Translations under genes and position numbers: made by a program
In this document: positions 45,859-54,586 of the stretch, piece after piece
Numbering within the stretch: position 1 is the stretch's first letter
Layout of the letters: each line of letters begins with the position of its first letter
Notes under the pieces: model-generated
What the model was told of the DNA's origin: nothing
Database searches by the model: none
The model's input: only the letters and a program-made list of their open reading frames with translations
NCBI RefSeq assembly: GCF_900102335.1
Contig: NZ_FNBM01000005.1
Coordinates: forward strand, 186,001 to 250,000
Reading direction: 5' to 3'
Length of the DNA stretch: 64,000 bases
Source of the DNA: Phytopseudomonas seleniipraecipitans
Lineage (GTDB): Bacteria > Pseudomonadota > Gammaproteobacteria > Pseudomonadales > Pseudomonadaceae

Positions 45859-46986
45859 ATGAATACTAATAATATGAGCCAGGCATGGGTGCTGCAGATC
45901 TGTCATGGCTACGACGGGCCGTTTCTCGACTGTGCTCGACAATATGCCGTGCTTTTTGCCGACAGCCCTTACAAGGTCATGACCGTGTACCTGAGTGGCA
46001 AATATGACGCTCAGGTTGAAGCAGGGTCGGCCTCCGATGAGGTGGTCTTTCTCGAATACAGCAGCAAGGCGCTCAGAGGGCTGAAGCTCGGCGCGATTCG
46101 CGCGATTCGTCGGATCGCTTCTGAGCGCAACTTCACGCTGTGCATCGCCCATCGCTTCAAGCCAACCTATATCGCCTGTCTGGCCACGCGGGTACCCGTC
46201 ATCGGTGTGAACCATGCCTTCGGTGTATATCACAGGCGATTTCGCCAATGGTTCGCCAATGCCTTCAGCAAGCGTCTGATGCTGCTCGGTGTGTCCAATG
46301 CCGTGCGTGACGATCTGCGTGCGAGCCTGCCTGCTTGGCCTGAGGCGCGCATCGAAACCTTGTACAATCGCATCGATATCGAGACCTTGAAGGCGCAGCA
46401 GGTAACGCGCGAGGATGCCAGGGAGTACCTCGGCTTGCCTCAGGATGTGTGGGTCGTCGGTAACGTAGGGCGTTTGCATCCAGACAAGGATCAGGAAACG
46501 CTCATTCGCGGCTTCGCCAAGGCCCTGCCGGATTTGCCTGCGGGTAGCCTGCTGGTGATCGTTGGTCGCGGGCGCCTCGAAGCCAGGTTGCGAGCCTTGA
46601 CTGAAGAATTGGGCGTGGGGCACGCCGTACGCCTGCTCGGGCAGATCCCCAATGCCAAATACTATTTCAAGGCATTCGACGTCTTCGCCTTGACCTCGGA
46701 TCATGAGCCCTTCGGCATGGTGCTCTTGGAAGCAATGGTGGCAGGGGTGCCGCTAATTTGTTCTGATTGTGGGGGCGGGCGTGAAGTGGTCGACAGCGTT
46801 GGCATACTGTTCCCTCAAGGCCAGATCGATGCGCTCTCGCAGAAAGTTGCAGCGGTCTGCACTTCAGCAGATGGCGAACTCAAGAACTACCGATCATCAA
46901 TGATTGCTCGCCTGAATGATCAATTTTCCGATCAGGCGGTCGAGTCGCGCTTTTGGTCCTTGCCCTTCCTTTCCCGCTTATCCTGA
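45859..46986 (+). CDS. wapH: Outer-core glycosyltransferase WapH
   Basis: GT4, GT-B-fold transferase (PA5004-like) that adds a glucose in the P. aeruginosa outer core. From MNTNNMSQAWVLQICHGYDG at 45859 it has 375 aa; a GTG at 45841 and an ATG at 45874 are alternatives. It has FLDCARQYAVLFAD, VVGNVGRLHPDKDQETLI and the GT4 EX7E motif in DHEPFGMVLLEAM. Its promoter probably lies in the preceding 237-bp gap. Confidence 0.9.
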   Translation: MNTNNMSQAWVLQICHGYDGPFLDCARQYAVLFADSPYKVMTVYLSGKYDAQVEAGSASDEVVFLEYSSKALRGLKLGAIRAIRRIASERNFTLCIAHRFKPTYIACLATRVPVIGVNHAFGVYHRRFRQWFANAFSKRLMLLGVSNAVRDDLRASLPAWPEARIETLYNRIDIETLKAQQVTREDAREYLGLPQDVWVVGNVGRLHPDKDQETLIRGFAKALPDLPAGSLLVIVGRGRLEARLRALTEELGVGHAVRLLGQIPNAKYYFKAFDVFALTSDHEPFGMVLLEAMVAGVPLICSDCGGGREVVDSVGILFPQGQIDALSQKVAAVCTSADGELKNYRSSMIARLNDQFSDQAVESRFWSLPFLSRLS

Positions 46987-47005
46987 TTGACCCGGACGCG
47001 TATTA

Positions 47006-47914
47006 ATGACATTGCTGCGAACCGTTGAAAACGGTTTACCACGTATCCGTTTTCTCATTCCGTATTTCGGGCGATGGCCATTCTGGTTTGCGTTTTTTCT
47101 GGAAAGCTGTCGACGTAATCCGAGCATCGACTGGCTGTTGTTTACTGATTGCGAAGTGCCTGAAGAAGCACCTGAAAACGTGCAGTTCGTTCAGATGTCC
47201 TATGCAGATTATTGTGCAAAGGTTTCTGAGCGGCTGGGTATCGATTTTCACCCTGGCAATGCGTACAAGCTGTGTGACATAAAGCCAGCCTTGGGTGCAG
47301 TGCATCAGGACGCGCTAGAAGGCTACGACTTCTGGGCGTTTGGTGATATCGACATCGTTTACGGAGACCTGCGCAGATATTTTACGGCGCAACGCTTGAG
47401 CACCAAGGACTTGTTTGCAACTCACCCGCGACGCATTTCAGGCCACTTGTGTCTATTGCGTAATACTCCGCTCATGCGCAACGCCTTCCGGCTGATACCG
47501 GGTTGGCAGAAGCGTTACGAGGATGAGAAACACCAGGCCTTGGACGAAGGGGCGTTCAGCCGCCTGTTCATCCGCCACAAGAACTGGCCTGAGCCGTTGC
47601 GCCGGCTCGCATCTCGATTTAATTCCTGGAACAGGCGTAGTGAATTTATTGAGGCACATAGCACCTACACGCTCCACGCCGATGGCCGTCGGGTTGTTGC
47701 AGATAGCTGGTTCTATCGTGATGGACTTTTGACCAATAGCGAGCAGGGCGAACAGATTCTTCCGTATCTACATTTTATGGTCTGGAAGAACGCGGACTGG
47801 AAAGGTCGGGTACCGGAAGAACTGCTGGGGCCAACGAACTTGCATCTTGCCAATTCTTGGCGAATCGATACTCAGGGCTGGCATGCCTGGCCGCAACAGG
47901 AGGCTGGCGCGTGA
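47006..47914 (+). CDS. DUF6625-type glycosyltransferase-like protein
   Basis: A 302-aa protein resembling DUF6625 proteins of polysaccharide clusters. The N terminus RIRFLIPYFGRWPFWFAFFL and WLLFTDCEVPEEAP are typical. A GT-A-like metal site is suggested by WAFGDIDIVYGDL near residue 110. Its function is unproven; transferase activity is inferred. Base composition is visibly lower in GC than its neighbours, hinting at transfer. The stop overlaps the next gene. Confidence 0.75.
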   Translation: MTLLRTVENGLPRIRFLIPYFGRWPFWFAFFLESCRRNPSIDWLLFTDCEVPEEAPENVQFVQMSYADYCAKVSERLGIDFHPGNAYKLCDIKPALGAVHQDALEGYDFWAFGDIDIVYGDLRRYFTAQRLSTKDLFATHPRRISGHLCLLRNTPLMRNAFRLIPGWQKRYEDEKHQALDEGAFSRLFIRHKNWPEPLRRLASRFNSWNRRSEFIEAHSTYTLHADGRRVVADSWFYRDGLLTNSEQGEQILPYLHFMVWKNADWKGRVPEELLGPTNLHLANSWRIDTQGWHAWPQQEAGA

Positions 47915-48825
47915 GTGTCTTAGAGCGGCCGCTCGTTTCAGTAATTGTGCCTTGTTATAACTATGCCGCCTATGTCGCCGATGCGCTGCGCAGTGTCTTG
48001 GCCCAGGATTATGAGAACTTCGAGCTGATCGTCATTGATGACGGTTCTTGTGATGAGAGCGCCGAGGTCATTGAGCAGGTTCTGCAGGCTCATCGTCAGT
48101 CGAGCAAGGTCAAGCGAATCGAGTTTGTCAGGCAGGAAAACCAGGGGGTAAGTGCCGCGCTTAACACCGGCCTGGCCTTGGCCAGCGGGGTTTTCGTGGC
48201 GACCTTCGATGCTGACGATGTAATGCCGGCTGGTCGCTTGGCGCTGCAGGCCGCCTATCTTGAAGGGCATCCGGAGGTAGGGTGCCTGGGAGGGGTGGCC
48301 GTGAGGATCGACGAGCACGGGACGGTTCTGCCCAAAAGGGACAAGAAACGCTTGGTTCGTCGCTATGACTTCCACGCAGCCCTAGCCATAGCGCTTGTGG
48401 TAGGTGGCAACATTGCCGTCTATCGCCGTGACGCCATGCATTCTGTTGGGGGCTACGATCCGGCGATCAAAGTGCAGGATTTCCAGATGACGCTAAAGAT
48501 CGTCCACGCGGGATTTTACGTGGATGTGCTGCCCGACGTGGTAACGCTCTACCGTAAACATCCACACAGTTTGTCGAAGCAATACAAGTCTGAGTACGAC
48601 TATGGAATGCAGGTGATAGAGGCATACCGTGATCATCCAGCCTATCCGTCTGCCAAGGCGCGGCTGATTACCAAGGCGCTACGTATGGCTGTCACCGACG
48701 ACAAGGCATATGCCTGGCAGCTGTTGCGCCAGGTTCCGCTTAGGCAGTGGGATCGGCAGTTGCTCAAGCGCGTGAGGCACCTGCTTTTGAAAAAGGGCAG
48801 GGTAGAGAGAGAAGAGCATGTGTGA
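47911..48825 (+). CDS. GT2 family glycosyltransferase, WapR-like
   Basis: A 304-aa GT-A transferase starting at a GTG that overlaps the previous stop by 4 bp. It has the GT2 start PLVSVIVPCYNYAAYVADAL, LIVIDDGSCDES and the DXD motif in ATFDADDVMPAGR. The acceptor loop FQMTLKIVHAGFYVDVL and the basic C terminus match the wapR/migA-type rhamnosyltransferase plan. It is a clear paralogue of the gene at 57688. The donor sugar is unproven. Confidence 0.85.
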   Translation: MSVLERPLVSVIVPCYNYAAYVADALRSVLAQDYENFELIVIDDGSCDESAEVIEQVLQAHRQSSKVKRIEFVRQENQGVSAALNTGLALASGVFVATFDADDVMPAGRLALQAAYLEGHPEVGCLGGVAVRIDEHGTVLPKRDKKRLVRRYDFHAALAIALVVGGNIAVYRRDAMHSVGGYDPAIKVQDFQMTLKIVHAGFYVDVLPDVVTLYRKHPHSLSKQYKSEYDYGMQVIEAYRDHPAYPSAKARLITKALRMAVTDDKAYAWQLLRQVPLRQWDRQLLKRVRHLLLKKGRVEREEHV

Positions 48826-49627
48826 AACCATGGTTCAAGTTCGAGCACCATCAGATCAAGCTGTCTCTCTGGACGTAGTAATACTCAGCTTCGCCAAAGA
48901 CGCGGCCTTGCGACAGGTCACCGAGCATTGCCTCGATTCGCTGGTGGCATCCGAAGACCCGGAGCGGATTCGCCTCCGTATCTGGGTGCTCGAGTCCAAT
49001 GCTCAGGCACCGGCTTATACACAGCCGGGGGTTGCAACGCTCTATCCCGAGGCGCCCTTCAACTACCACGCCTACATGAATATTGGCATTCGCGAGGGGC
49101 AGGCGCCCTTCGTGGCTATCTGCAACAACGATCTGTCTTTCCATCCCGGCTGGGCTTCGGAACTGCTGCGCGTGTTCGAGCAAGATCCGAGCGTCAGCAG
49201 CGCCAGCCCTGCCTGCTCCCTGCACCATCCTCGCAATGGTTTCGCGCTCAACAGCGGTGTCTATCCAGGCTATGGGGTGCTGAAGGAAATTTCCGGATGG
49301 TGCCTGGTCTTTCGCCGCTCCATCCTCGAGGTGATCGGCGCTCTGGATGAGCGGTTTTTCTTCTGGTACGCGGACAACGACTATGCGCTGACGCTCCAGT
49401 CCAAGGGATTGCGGCATGTGCTGGTCACTTCTTCGGTCGTCGATCATCTCGACAGCCGCACGCTGCGTACACACACCTCGGCTCGGCAGTGGTTGATGAC
49501 CAAGCGCGCCAAGTACACCTTCGAAGAAAAATGGCTTGGTCGCAGCAAGGGCTACCTGATGCGCAAGAAACTCAAGCTGTACCTCAAGTTTCCACTCTAT
49601 TACCTAGGGCTGAAGAAAGTTAAATGA
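48818..49627 (+). CDS. GT2 family glycosyltransferase
   Basis: A 269-aa GT-A transferase. The start overlaps the previous gene by 8 bp. It has SLDVVILSFAKD, the DXD equivalent in AICNNDLSFHPGW and the late motif LDERFFFWYADNDYALTL with conserved acidic residues. This pattern is typical of surface-polysaccharide rhamnosyl- or galactosyltransferase-like GT2 proteins. There is no membrane span, but the C terminus is basic (MRKKLKLYLKF). The exact sugar is unknown. Confidence 0.82.
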   Translation: MCETMVQVRAPSDQAVSLDVVILSFAKDAALRQVTEHCLDSLVASEDPERIRLRIWVLESNAQAPAYTQPGVATLYPEAPFNYHAYMNIGIREGQAPFVAICNNDLSFHPGWASELLRVFEQDPSVSSASPACSLHHPRNGFALNSGVYPGYGVLKEISGWCLVFRRSILEVIGALDERFFFWYADNDYALTLQSKGLRHVLVTSSVVDHLDSRTLRTHTSARQWLMTKRAKYTFEEKWLGRSKGYLMRKKLKLYLKFPLYYLGLKKVK

Positions 49628-49643
49628 ACGAGCGTTTTTCGCG

Positions 49644-50513
49644 GTGCCGGAGTTGATCTCCGTCATCATCTGCAGCGCCCAGCCCGCGCGGTTACAGACA
49701 GCGACCCGCAATATCGAAGCCACGATCGGTGTCGAATACGAGCTGATTGCCGTGGACAACAGCGTCGAGGGCCGAGGTATCTGCGCGGTCTACAATGAGG
49801 GCGCCTCCAGGGCGCGCTATCCGTTCCTGTGCTTTGTGCATGAGGATGTGGAGTTCTTGAGTCAGGATTGGGGCGTGCGGGCGCTCGCTCATTTTTCGCA
49901 CGACGAGGGTCTTGCCCTCATTGGTCTGGCGGGGAGTCGCTACAAAGCGTTAACACCTTCTGGCTGGCACAGCGGTGATGACGACGATCTCTGTATCAAC
50001 GTGCTGCATGGTGCGTCGAGAGCAAGTGCCAAGGCGGCTTTCTTCAAACCAACCGACAGCGGTTCGGCGACCTGTGTACCGGTCGTGGCGCTGGACGGTG
50101 TCTGGTTGTTCGCTCGTCGTACGGCGTGGGCCGAAACACGCTTCGATGAGCGGTTGGGCGGCTTTCATTTTTATGACGTCGATTTCAGCCTGCGTGTTGC
50201 CCAGCGAGGCAAGATCGCCGTCGTCTTCGATATCGAACTTTTGCACTTTTCCCTGGGCAGCTTTGCTGAGGCGTGGGCTAGGCAGGCGCTCGCCTATGCC
50301 GCTGCGGCACCAGTGGCACTGCCGTTTTCTTGCGCCACGCCCTCGAACCCGGGCCTGATGTGCCGCAAGGAGGCGGCGGCAGTGCGTTACTGGCTGCGCC
50401 TGTTGAGGCGAGCGCAACTGCCATGGGCTTTGCGGATTCGCTGGCTCCGGGCTGTCGGTATCCTGCGCTACCCCGCCCAGTGGCGCGTGGCGCTCAAGTT
50501 TCTGCTGCGTTGA
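49644..50513 (+). CDS. GT2-like glycosyltransferase (Glyco_tranf_2_5 type)
   Basis: A 289-aa GT-A-like protein: ELISVIICSAQPARL, LIAVDNSVEGRGICAVYNEGA, CFVHEDVEFLSQDWG (metal site) and LGGFHFYDVDFSLRVAQRG. The start used is a GTG with only a weak ribosome-binding sequence. An ATG at 49624, overlapping the upstream stop as other genes here do, is out of frame by one base. So the 5' end may carry a single-base indel. Its last 20 bp overlap the convergent gene. Confidence 0.75.
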   Translation: MPELISVIICSAQPARLQTATRNIEATIGVEYELIAVDNSVEGRGICAVYNEGASRARYPFLCFVHEDVEFLSQDWGVRALAHFSHDEGLALIGLAGSRYKALTPSGWHSGDDDDLCINVLHGASRASAKAAFFKPTDSGSATCVPVVALDGVWLFARRTAWAETRFDERLGGFHFYDVDFSLRVAQRGKIAVVFDIELLHFSLGSFAEAWARQALAYAAAAPVALPFSCATPSNPGLMCRKEAAAVRYWLRLLRRAQLPWALRIRWLRAVGILRYPAQWRVALKFLLR

Positions 50514-51735
50514 TGATTTCAGCGTAGCGGAAGCAGGATGCCCCCAGGATGTAGTCGGCGAGCTGGTGCGTGTCGATGGGGGCATCCGCGAGTTGCGCCA
50601 GTTCGTCGGCAATGGAAAAGCTGGGTATGCCATCGGCTATCAGGTTCAGGCTGCTCGCTTGGTACATGGCACAAGGTACGCCGAACAGCGTTGCTTCAAA
50701 CAGGCTGGTGGTATTGAACCCAACTGCCAGGTCATAACCTCCGGCACGTAGCGCGTGTGCGAGGGTTGGGCTGTCGTCGAGCGAGGCGCTTGATGGCAAA
50801 GCAGCCATCAGTGCCGCGTCTTTGGCGAGCAGCGGGTGCAGACGCACCGTCAGCCGATAGTGCGCAGGCAGCGACGCCAGTAGATGGAGCAGTTGGATGC
50901 TGTCGGCCACATAGCGTTTGCCCGGCAGCACGCAGAGCAGGTGTTTGTGCAGTGTGGGCGATGGCCGCGACCCAGGCTGAGGCGCGGGTGGGTCGATATA
51001 GCCGGCGATCTGTATCCGGTAATCGGGAGTGCGGCCGATTTCACGGTGGAATGCAGCAATTTCGGCGCGGCAGAACTCGCTCCAGACCAACAGGGTGCTG
51101 GCCGTGACGTTTTCATAGTTGATGATGTCGATCGGTTGCTCGCCGCGATAACGATGATAAAGCCCGTGCTGCAGTGAGTAGGTCGGCAGGCCGTGATGTC
51201 GGCAGGCGGCGACCAGAAAGCACTCGGGAATGTTGGCGCTGTTGAAACTGACCAGTGAAGTCAGCTGTTGAGGGATCTGCAGCCTGTCGATGGCTCTGAA
51301 GTGCTTGATGGTATGGCACAGCGCGCTGAATACGTAGAACTGCAGCAGCAGGGGCAGCGAACAGCGCCGTGTTATCCTCCAGGCCGCGTACATGGCGCGC
51401 CAGTCCAGCGATTTGCTGGCGTCCTCCTTGATGGCAGGCATGTAACTTATGTTCCGAGGCTGCTTTTCGCTAAGCCGGTTGCCGATGCTCAGGGCAAGCT
51501 TGGTCTGGTCGTCGCGATCGCAGTGCCAGATGTAGGCGTCACCCTTGAGCTGATCATGGTGGCGGTAACGCGGGGTCAGGCGGATCAGCTTGAACGCGTT
51601 GCGGATCTTTTTACGGGCCGAGCGGTTGTCGAACAGCAGGTGCGCCAACACCGCTGCCGTTGGGTTGCAGAGGTTGTAGCCGCGGTAGGTGGCGAACCTG
51701 AGCTTTTCTTTTGTCTGGGCGTAGAGGCTATACAT
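50494..51735 (-). CDS. Unrecognised protein, possibly a GT-B glycosyltransferase
   Basis: About 413 aa from MYSLYAQTKEKLRF at 51735 (GGA 7 bp upstream); a start at 51747 adds four residues but lacks a ribosome-binding sequence. I do not recognise the family firmly. Features suggesting a GT-B sugar transferase: SLQHGLYHRY (QHG as in KpsS/Kdo-transferase-like proteins), LLCVLPGKRYVADSI, LTVRLHPLLAKDA and NTTSLFEATLFGVPCAMY. It is soluble-looking and the only minus-strand gene within the cassette, probably an independent insertion. Confidence 0.65.
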   Translation of the reverse strand: MYSLYAQTKEKLRFATYRGYNLCNPTAAVLAHLLFDNRSARKKIRNAFKLIRLTPRYRHHDQLKGDAYIWHCDRDDQTKLALSIGNRLSEKQPRNISYMPAIKEDASKSLDWRAMYAAWRITRRCSLPLLLQFYVFSALCHTIKHFRAIDRLQIPQQLTSLVSFNSANIPECFLVAACRHHGLPTYSLQHGLYHRYRGEQPIDIINYENVTASTLLVWSEFCRAEIAAFHREIGRTPDYRIQIAGYIDPPAPQPGSRPSPTLHKHLLCVLPGKRYVADSIQLLHLLASLPAHYRLTVRLHPLLAKDAALMAALPSSASLDDSPTLAHALRAGGYDLAVGFNTTSLFEATLFGVPCAMYQASSLNLIADGIPSFSIADELAQLADAPIDTHQLADYILGASCFRYAEIINAAET

Positions 51736-51800
51736 GAACCGGTCCATGGGGCAGCGGCATGCTGCACTGCAAGCACCTGATGCTCGCGGGGAGGCTTGAG

Positions 51801-52535
51801 GTGGGCAAGACCCTAGTCTTTCAAAATGAGCGCATCGGGCGCAAACAGATCCGGGCTTTATTGGCGCTTCTCATCGACCTCGAGGATTTTGCACCCGCCC
51901 GTGCGGTTGCCAGGATAGGCCAGGGAGACGAGGCGTTGTTCGTCAAACGCTATCGACGCTCCATGAAGCCCTGGTGGAAGCGGATCCTGCGCCGGCCCTA
52001 TCAGTCTCCGCTGCGCAACGAGGCGATGCTGCTCGCCAGGCTGCAAACGCTTGGTTTTCCAGCGCCTGAGCCGCTGCTGTACACCGAGTCTCGGCATCCG
52101 GGGTTTCATCAAAGCCTGCTGCTCACGCGCTTCTTGCCAGGTGTGCCACTGGCTACGCTGACGGGGGAGGCATTGCAGCGAGGTGCGCACCAGGCACTGA
52201 GCCTGCTTGCCCAGTTGCATGCCCATGGGATCGCCCACGGCGACTGTAACCCATATAACTTTCTGGTGGCCGAGCAGGCTTATCTGCTGGATTTCGAGCG
52301 GGCGGATGATTTCAGCCGGGAAGCTGCCATCGATGACTTCAAGAAGATCATGCTGCGCCTGCGTGACCTGGGTTTGAGTGACCAGGTGCTCGAAGCGCTT
52401 GCCGCAAGCTACGCTTCAGAGGCCGATTCGCCTGTGCTCGATGCCAGGGCGATACTGGCCGAACTGCAAGGGTTGAGTGTGGTTCGCAAGCCAACGCGTT
52501 GGCGGCCACCCCAGCAGTTGCAAGGTTTACTCTGA
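51801..52535 (+). CDS. InaA-family LPS kinase-like protein
   Basis: A 244-aa kinase-fold protein. The GTG at 51801 has GGGGAGG 6 bp upstream and is preferred; an ATG at 51759 would add 14 residues. It has an ATP-lysine segment (ALFVKRYRRSMKPWWK), catalytic loop AHGDCNPYNFLV and metal-loop LLDFERADDF. Asp and Asn are both present, so it is likely active, presumably on a core sugar added by nearby transferases. It is divergent from the gene at 50494. Confidence 0.82.
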   Translation: MGKTLVFQNERIGRKQIRALLALLIDLEDFAPARAVARIGQGDEALFVKRYRRSMKPWWKRILRRPYQSPLRNEAMLLARLQTLGFPAPEPLLYTESRHPGFHQSLLLTRFLPGVPLATLTGEALQRGAHQALSLLAQLHAHGIAHGDCNPYNFLVAEQAYLLDFERADDFSREAAIDDFKKIMLRLRDLGLSDQVLEALAASYASEADSPVLDARAILAELQGLSVVRKPTRWRPPQQLQGLL

Positions 52536-52593
52536 ACAGCAAGCCGGCAGCCATGCATTTTGCGGTGCGTGGCTCGCCGGCGTTCAGGCGCAT

Positions 52594-52621
52594 TTGGTTG
52601 CGTGGTGCCTGATGGTACAAT
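52594..52621 (+). promoter_or_regulatory. Candidate sigma-70 promoter of msbA
   Basis: A TTGGTT -35-like box (52594-52599), a 16-bp spacer and a TACAAT -10 box (52616-52621) lie 29 bp before the msbA ATG. msbA is essential, so a promoter of its own here is reasonable. Confidence 0.5.
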
Positions 52622-52650
52622 CGCAGGCTTAATCCTAGAGCCAGCATCTT

Positions 52651-54471
52651 ATGCCTGATTCAAGCGCCAAATCGCCTTCGATCTCCAGCTTCAAGTTGTA
52701 CATGCGGCTGTTGAGTTATATGAGGCGTTACTGGTTCATGTTCGGCGTCAGCATGATCGGTTACATCATCTTCGCCTCGACTCAGCCGATGCTCGCCGGG
52801 CTGCTCAAGTACTTCGTCGACGGCCTTGCCGCGCCCGAAGCCGGTATGGTCGAGTTACCGCTGCTGGGCAACATGCAACTGCTCTATGGTGTGCCGCTGG
52901 CGTTGTTGCTGATCACCATCTGGCAAGGCTTAGGCTCCTTTCTCGGCGGCTATTACCTTGCCCGGGTGTCGCTGGGGTTAGTGCAGGACTTGCGCATCGC
53001 GCTTTTCAACAACCTGCTGACACTGCCCAACCGTTATTTCGACAACCACTCCACGGGCTACCTGATTTCCCGCATCACCTACAACGTCGGGTCGGTTACC
53101 GGGGCGGCGACCGATGCCTTGAAAGTCATGGTGCGCGAAGGTCTGACGGTGGTTTTCCTGTTCGGTTATCTGCTGTGGATGAACTGGAAGCTGACCATGG
53201 TGATGGTGGCGATCCTGCCGCTCATTGCACTGATGGTTAAGAGCGCGAGCAAGAAATTTCGTAGCCAGAGTCGCAAGATCCAGAGCGCCATGGGCGAATT
53301 GACCCACGTGTCTTCCGAGACCATCCAGAACTACCGCGTGGTGCGCAGCTTCGGTGGCGAGCGCTACGAGCGTGAGCGCTTCTACGAGGCGAGCGAGGAC
53401 AGCACCCGCAAGCAGCTGCGCATGACCCGTACCAGTGCGATCTACACGCCCAGCCTTCAACTGGTGAACTACGCCGCCATGGCGTTCCTGATGTTCCTGG
53501 TGCTGTTCCTGCGCGGCGATGCCAGCGTGGGTGATCTGGTGGCCTACATCACTGCGGCAGGGCTTCTACCCAAGCCGATTCGCCAGCTTTCGGAGGTCAG
53601 CTCAACCATCCAGAAAGGCCTTGCCGGCGCCGAGAGTATCTTCGAGCAGCTGGACGAAGTGACGGAGCCTGATAACGGCACGATCGAGAAAGAGCGGGTC
53701 AGCGGTGCGCTTGAGGTTAAGCACCTGAGTTTTGTTTACCCCGGAACCGAGAAAATCGTTTTGCAGGACATCAGCTTCACCGTCGAGCCCGGTCAGATGG
53801 TGGCACTGGTGGGCCGTTCGGGCAGCGGCAAGTCGACCCTGGCCAACCTGATTCCGCGTTTTTATCAGCATGATCAGGGACAGATTCTGCTCGACGGCAC
53901 GCCGATCGAAGACTATCGCGTGGAAAACCTGAGAAAGCATATCGCCCTGGTCACCCAGCAGGTTTCGCTGTTCAACGACAGCGTCATGAACAACATCGCC
54001 TATGGCGACCTTCGTAACCTGCCGCGCGAGGCGGTCGAGCAGGCCGCCGAAGCCGCTTATGCCCGCGAATTCATCGATCTGCTGCCCCAGGGCTTCGAAA
54101 CCCGGGTAGGTGAGAACGGCGTCATGCTGTCGGGCGGCCAGCGTCAGCGCCTGGCGATTGCCCGGGCATTGCTCAAGAGTGCGCCCGTGCTGATTCTCGA
54201 TGAAGCGACCTCGGCCCTTGATACCGAGTCCGAGCGCTATATCCAGGCGGCGCTGGACAGGGTCATGGAAGGTCGCACGACGCTGGTCATTGCGCATCGG
54301 CTGTCGACCATCGAGAAGGCCGATCTGATCCTGGTCATGGATAAGGGACGCATCGTCGAGCGCGGTACTCACGAATCGCTATTGGCGCAAAACGGTTACT
54401 ACGCCCGCCTGCATGCCATGGGACTCGAGGACAAGGATGAGCCGCAAGAGCAAGAACAGGCCGAGACCTGA
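52651..54471 (+). CDS. msbA: Lipid A export ATP-binding/permease protein MsbA
   Basis: Inner-membrane ABC half-transporter that flips lipid A-core to the periplasmic leaflet. The 606-aa protein has six transmembrane segments (residues 1-330). The ATPase domain has Walker A GRSGSGKST, signature LSGGQRQRLAIARALL, Walker B LILDEATSALD and the switch in IAHRLSTI. The 45-bp 5' leader is preceded by a promoter-like sequence. It lies between two variable glycosyltransferase cassettes. Confidence 0.96.
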   Translation: MPDSSAKSPSISSFKLYMRLLSYMRRYWFMFGVSMIGYIIFASTQPMLAGLLKYFVDGLAAPEAGMVELPLLGNMQLLYGVPLALLLITIWQGLGSFLGGYYLARVSLGLVQDLRIALFNNLLTLPNRYFDNHSTGYLISRITYNVGSVTGAATDALKVMVREGLTVVFLFGYLLWMNWKLTMVMVAILPLIALMVKSASKKFRSQSRKIQSAMGELTHVSSETIQNYRVVRSFGGERYERERFYEASEDSTRKQLRMTRTSAIYTPSLQLVNYAAMAFLMFLVLFLRGDASVGDLVAYITAAGLLPKPIRQLSEVSSTIQKGLAGAESIFEQLDEVTEPDNGTIEKERVSGALEVKHLSFVYPGTEKIVLQDISFTVEPGQMVALVGRSGSGKSTLANLIPRFYQHDQGQILLDGTPIEDYRVENLRKHIALVTQQVSLFNDSVMNNIAYGDLRNLPREAVEQAAEAAYAREFIDLLPQGFETRVGENGVMLSGGQRQRLAIARALLKSAPVLILDEATSALDTESERYIQAALDRVMEGRTTLVIAHRLSTIEKADLILVMDKGRIVERGTHESLLAQNGYYARLHAMGLEDKDEPQEQEQAET

Positions 54472-54586
54472 GCCCGGCTTGGACGTTGAAGTAATAGCTC
54501 CATGGCGCTTCTAATGAGCGGATGCGCCCCGGTGAAGGTTTGCAGTACTTGATCATGGACGATTGTGGATTATGCGGGGAGTTCTG

